Origin: UBA940 sp045613745 | GTDB lineage: Bacteria > Bacteroidota > Bacteroidia > Bacteroidales > Rikenellaceae | Direction: 5' to 3' | Length of the DNA stretch: 48,680 nucleotides | NCBI GenBank assembly: GCA_045613745.1 | Contig: JAZLBP010000005.1 | Coordinates: 1-48,680 of the forward strand | Notes under the pieces: model-generated | Databases searched by the model: none | What the model saw: the letters and a program-made list of their open reading frames with translations, nothing else | Told to the model about the DNA's origin: nothing | Position numbers and translations under genes: made by a program | Shown: positions 48,511 to 48,680 of the stretch, piece after piece | Numbering within the stretch: position 1 is the stretch's first letter | Layout of the letters: every line of letters begins with the position of its first letter

Positions 48511-48680
48511 GCAAAAGAGGTCAGGGATCGTGCCTGACATGTTTTGCAGGAGTTCTTGGACAGTGGTTAACGAGGTTTTCTCGGGATTGCGAGCGGGCGC
48601 GTGAGTGGCCCAAAAGTTGTTCCGGAAGCGACTTTTGAAAATCTTTTAAAAAAGTTTCTAAAAGATTTGGAAGTTACGAA
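48511..48680 (+). ncRNA. Structured untranslated leader, perhaps of an rRNA or tRNA operon
   Basis: The transcript would start with a two-step hairpin: GCAAAA (48511-48516) with TTTTGC (48542-48547), and GTCAGG (48520-48525) with CCTGAC (48533-48538). AGTTCTTGGACAG at 48551-48563 resembles Bacteroidetes rRNA boxA/leader sequence. A hairpin of about 11 bp spans 48611-48637 with TTCCGGAA in its centre. AAATCTTTT (48639-48647) and AAAAGATTT (48660-48668) form another. ATTTGGAAG at 48665-48673 looks like the -33 element of a second promoter whose -7 box would lie beyond the window. The downstream gene is not visible, so the rRNA idea is inference. Confidence 0.4.

Noticed and set aside
48447..48638. 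A 63-codon frame near the right end
   Set aside because: It spans the promoter and structured leader and has no family features.

Overview
The window is about 48.7 kb of chromosomal DNA near 50% G+C from a member of the phylum Bacteroidota, order Bacteroidales, possibly a Rikenellaceae/Alistipes-like gut organism. The evidence is (i) more than fifteen promoter-like matches to the Bacteroidetes -7 box TAnnTTTG, some with a TTTG -33 box about 19-22 nt upstream; (ii) near-absence of Shine-Dalgarno sequences; (iii) a Rho factor with a long low-complexity N-terminal region; (iv) family types typical of the phylum, such as a LuxC-type acyl-CoA reductase, a THUMP-like methyltransferase, DUF3109, and a GT3/GT35/GH57 glycogen cluster. 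The genus call is inference. There are no phages, insertion sequences, CRISPR arrays or resistance islands; almost everything is housekeeping.

Layout. 1-250: a tRNA-Phe(GAA)-like gene with an abnormal hairpin-bearing D-loop, and its terminator. 305-2130: rho. 2142-3934: kdsB and a divergent LuxC-family reductase. 3994-6120 (minus): dapF, an alpha/beta hydrolase, rpiB. 6158-11361 (minus): pdxA, thrS, infC, queA; infC appears to start at a non-canonical AUA behind a perfect Shine-Dalgarno. 11393-13626 (minus): an exported Gfo/Idh/MocA oxidoreductase and an exported sugar isomerase-like protein. 13692-17062 (minus): serC-serA-DUF1015. 17155-21687 (plus): yicC, gmk, nadD, DUF3109, YgiQ-type radical SAM. 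21779-27479 (plus): dnaB, yifB/comM, a short ComEC-like protein and a THUMP-like methyltransferase. 27521-29401: argS. 29416-30037 (minus): ruvA. 30101-31704 (plus): a Skp/OmpH-like lipoprotein and mazG. 31713-33570: aspS and tadA, diverging from overlapping face-to-face promoters. 34043-35170: a secreted TPR protein. 35171-37320: a (ACTCTC)12 microsatellite, pckA with a structured leader, and the hemW promoter. 37321-38442: hemW. 38511-47596: a four-gene glycogen cluster (glycogen synthase-phosphorylase fusion, debranching enzyme, GT4 glycosyltransferase, divergent GH57). 47660-48322: a chloramphenicol-acetyltransferase-fold enzyme. 48473-48680: a strong promoter and structured leader resembling the start of an rRNA or tRNA operon.

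How the genes work together. The serine block (serC, serA) makes serine from 3-phosphoglycerate. pckA (gluconeogenesis) and the glycogen cluster form a carbon-storage region. The synthase and phosphorylase activities needed to build and mobilise alpha-glucan lie on one polypeptide, followed by debranching and GT4 enzymes; no branching enzyme or ADP-glucose pyrophosphorylase is present here. Translation (thrS, infC, argS, aspS, queA, tadA, tRNA), replication and repair (dnaB, ruvA), nucleotide hygiene (gmk, mazG), NAD synthesis (nadD) and envelope or cell-wall precursors (kdsB, dapF) make up the rest.

Points most worth a second look: the tRNA with an 11-bp hairpin in its D-loop, the AUA start of infC, the synthase-phosphorylase fusion, the GH57 with eroded motifs, the hexanucleotide microsatellite, the palindromic divergent promoter between aspS and tadA, the pckA leader hairpin, and the rRNA-like leader at the right edge.
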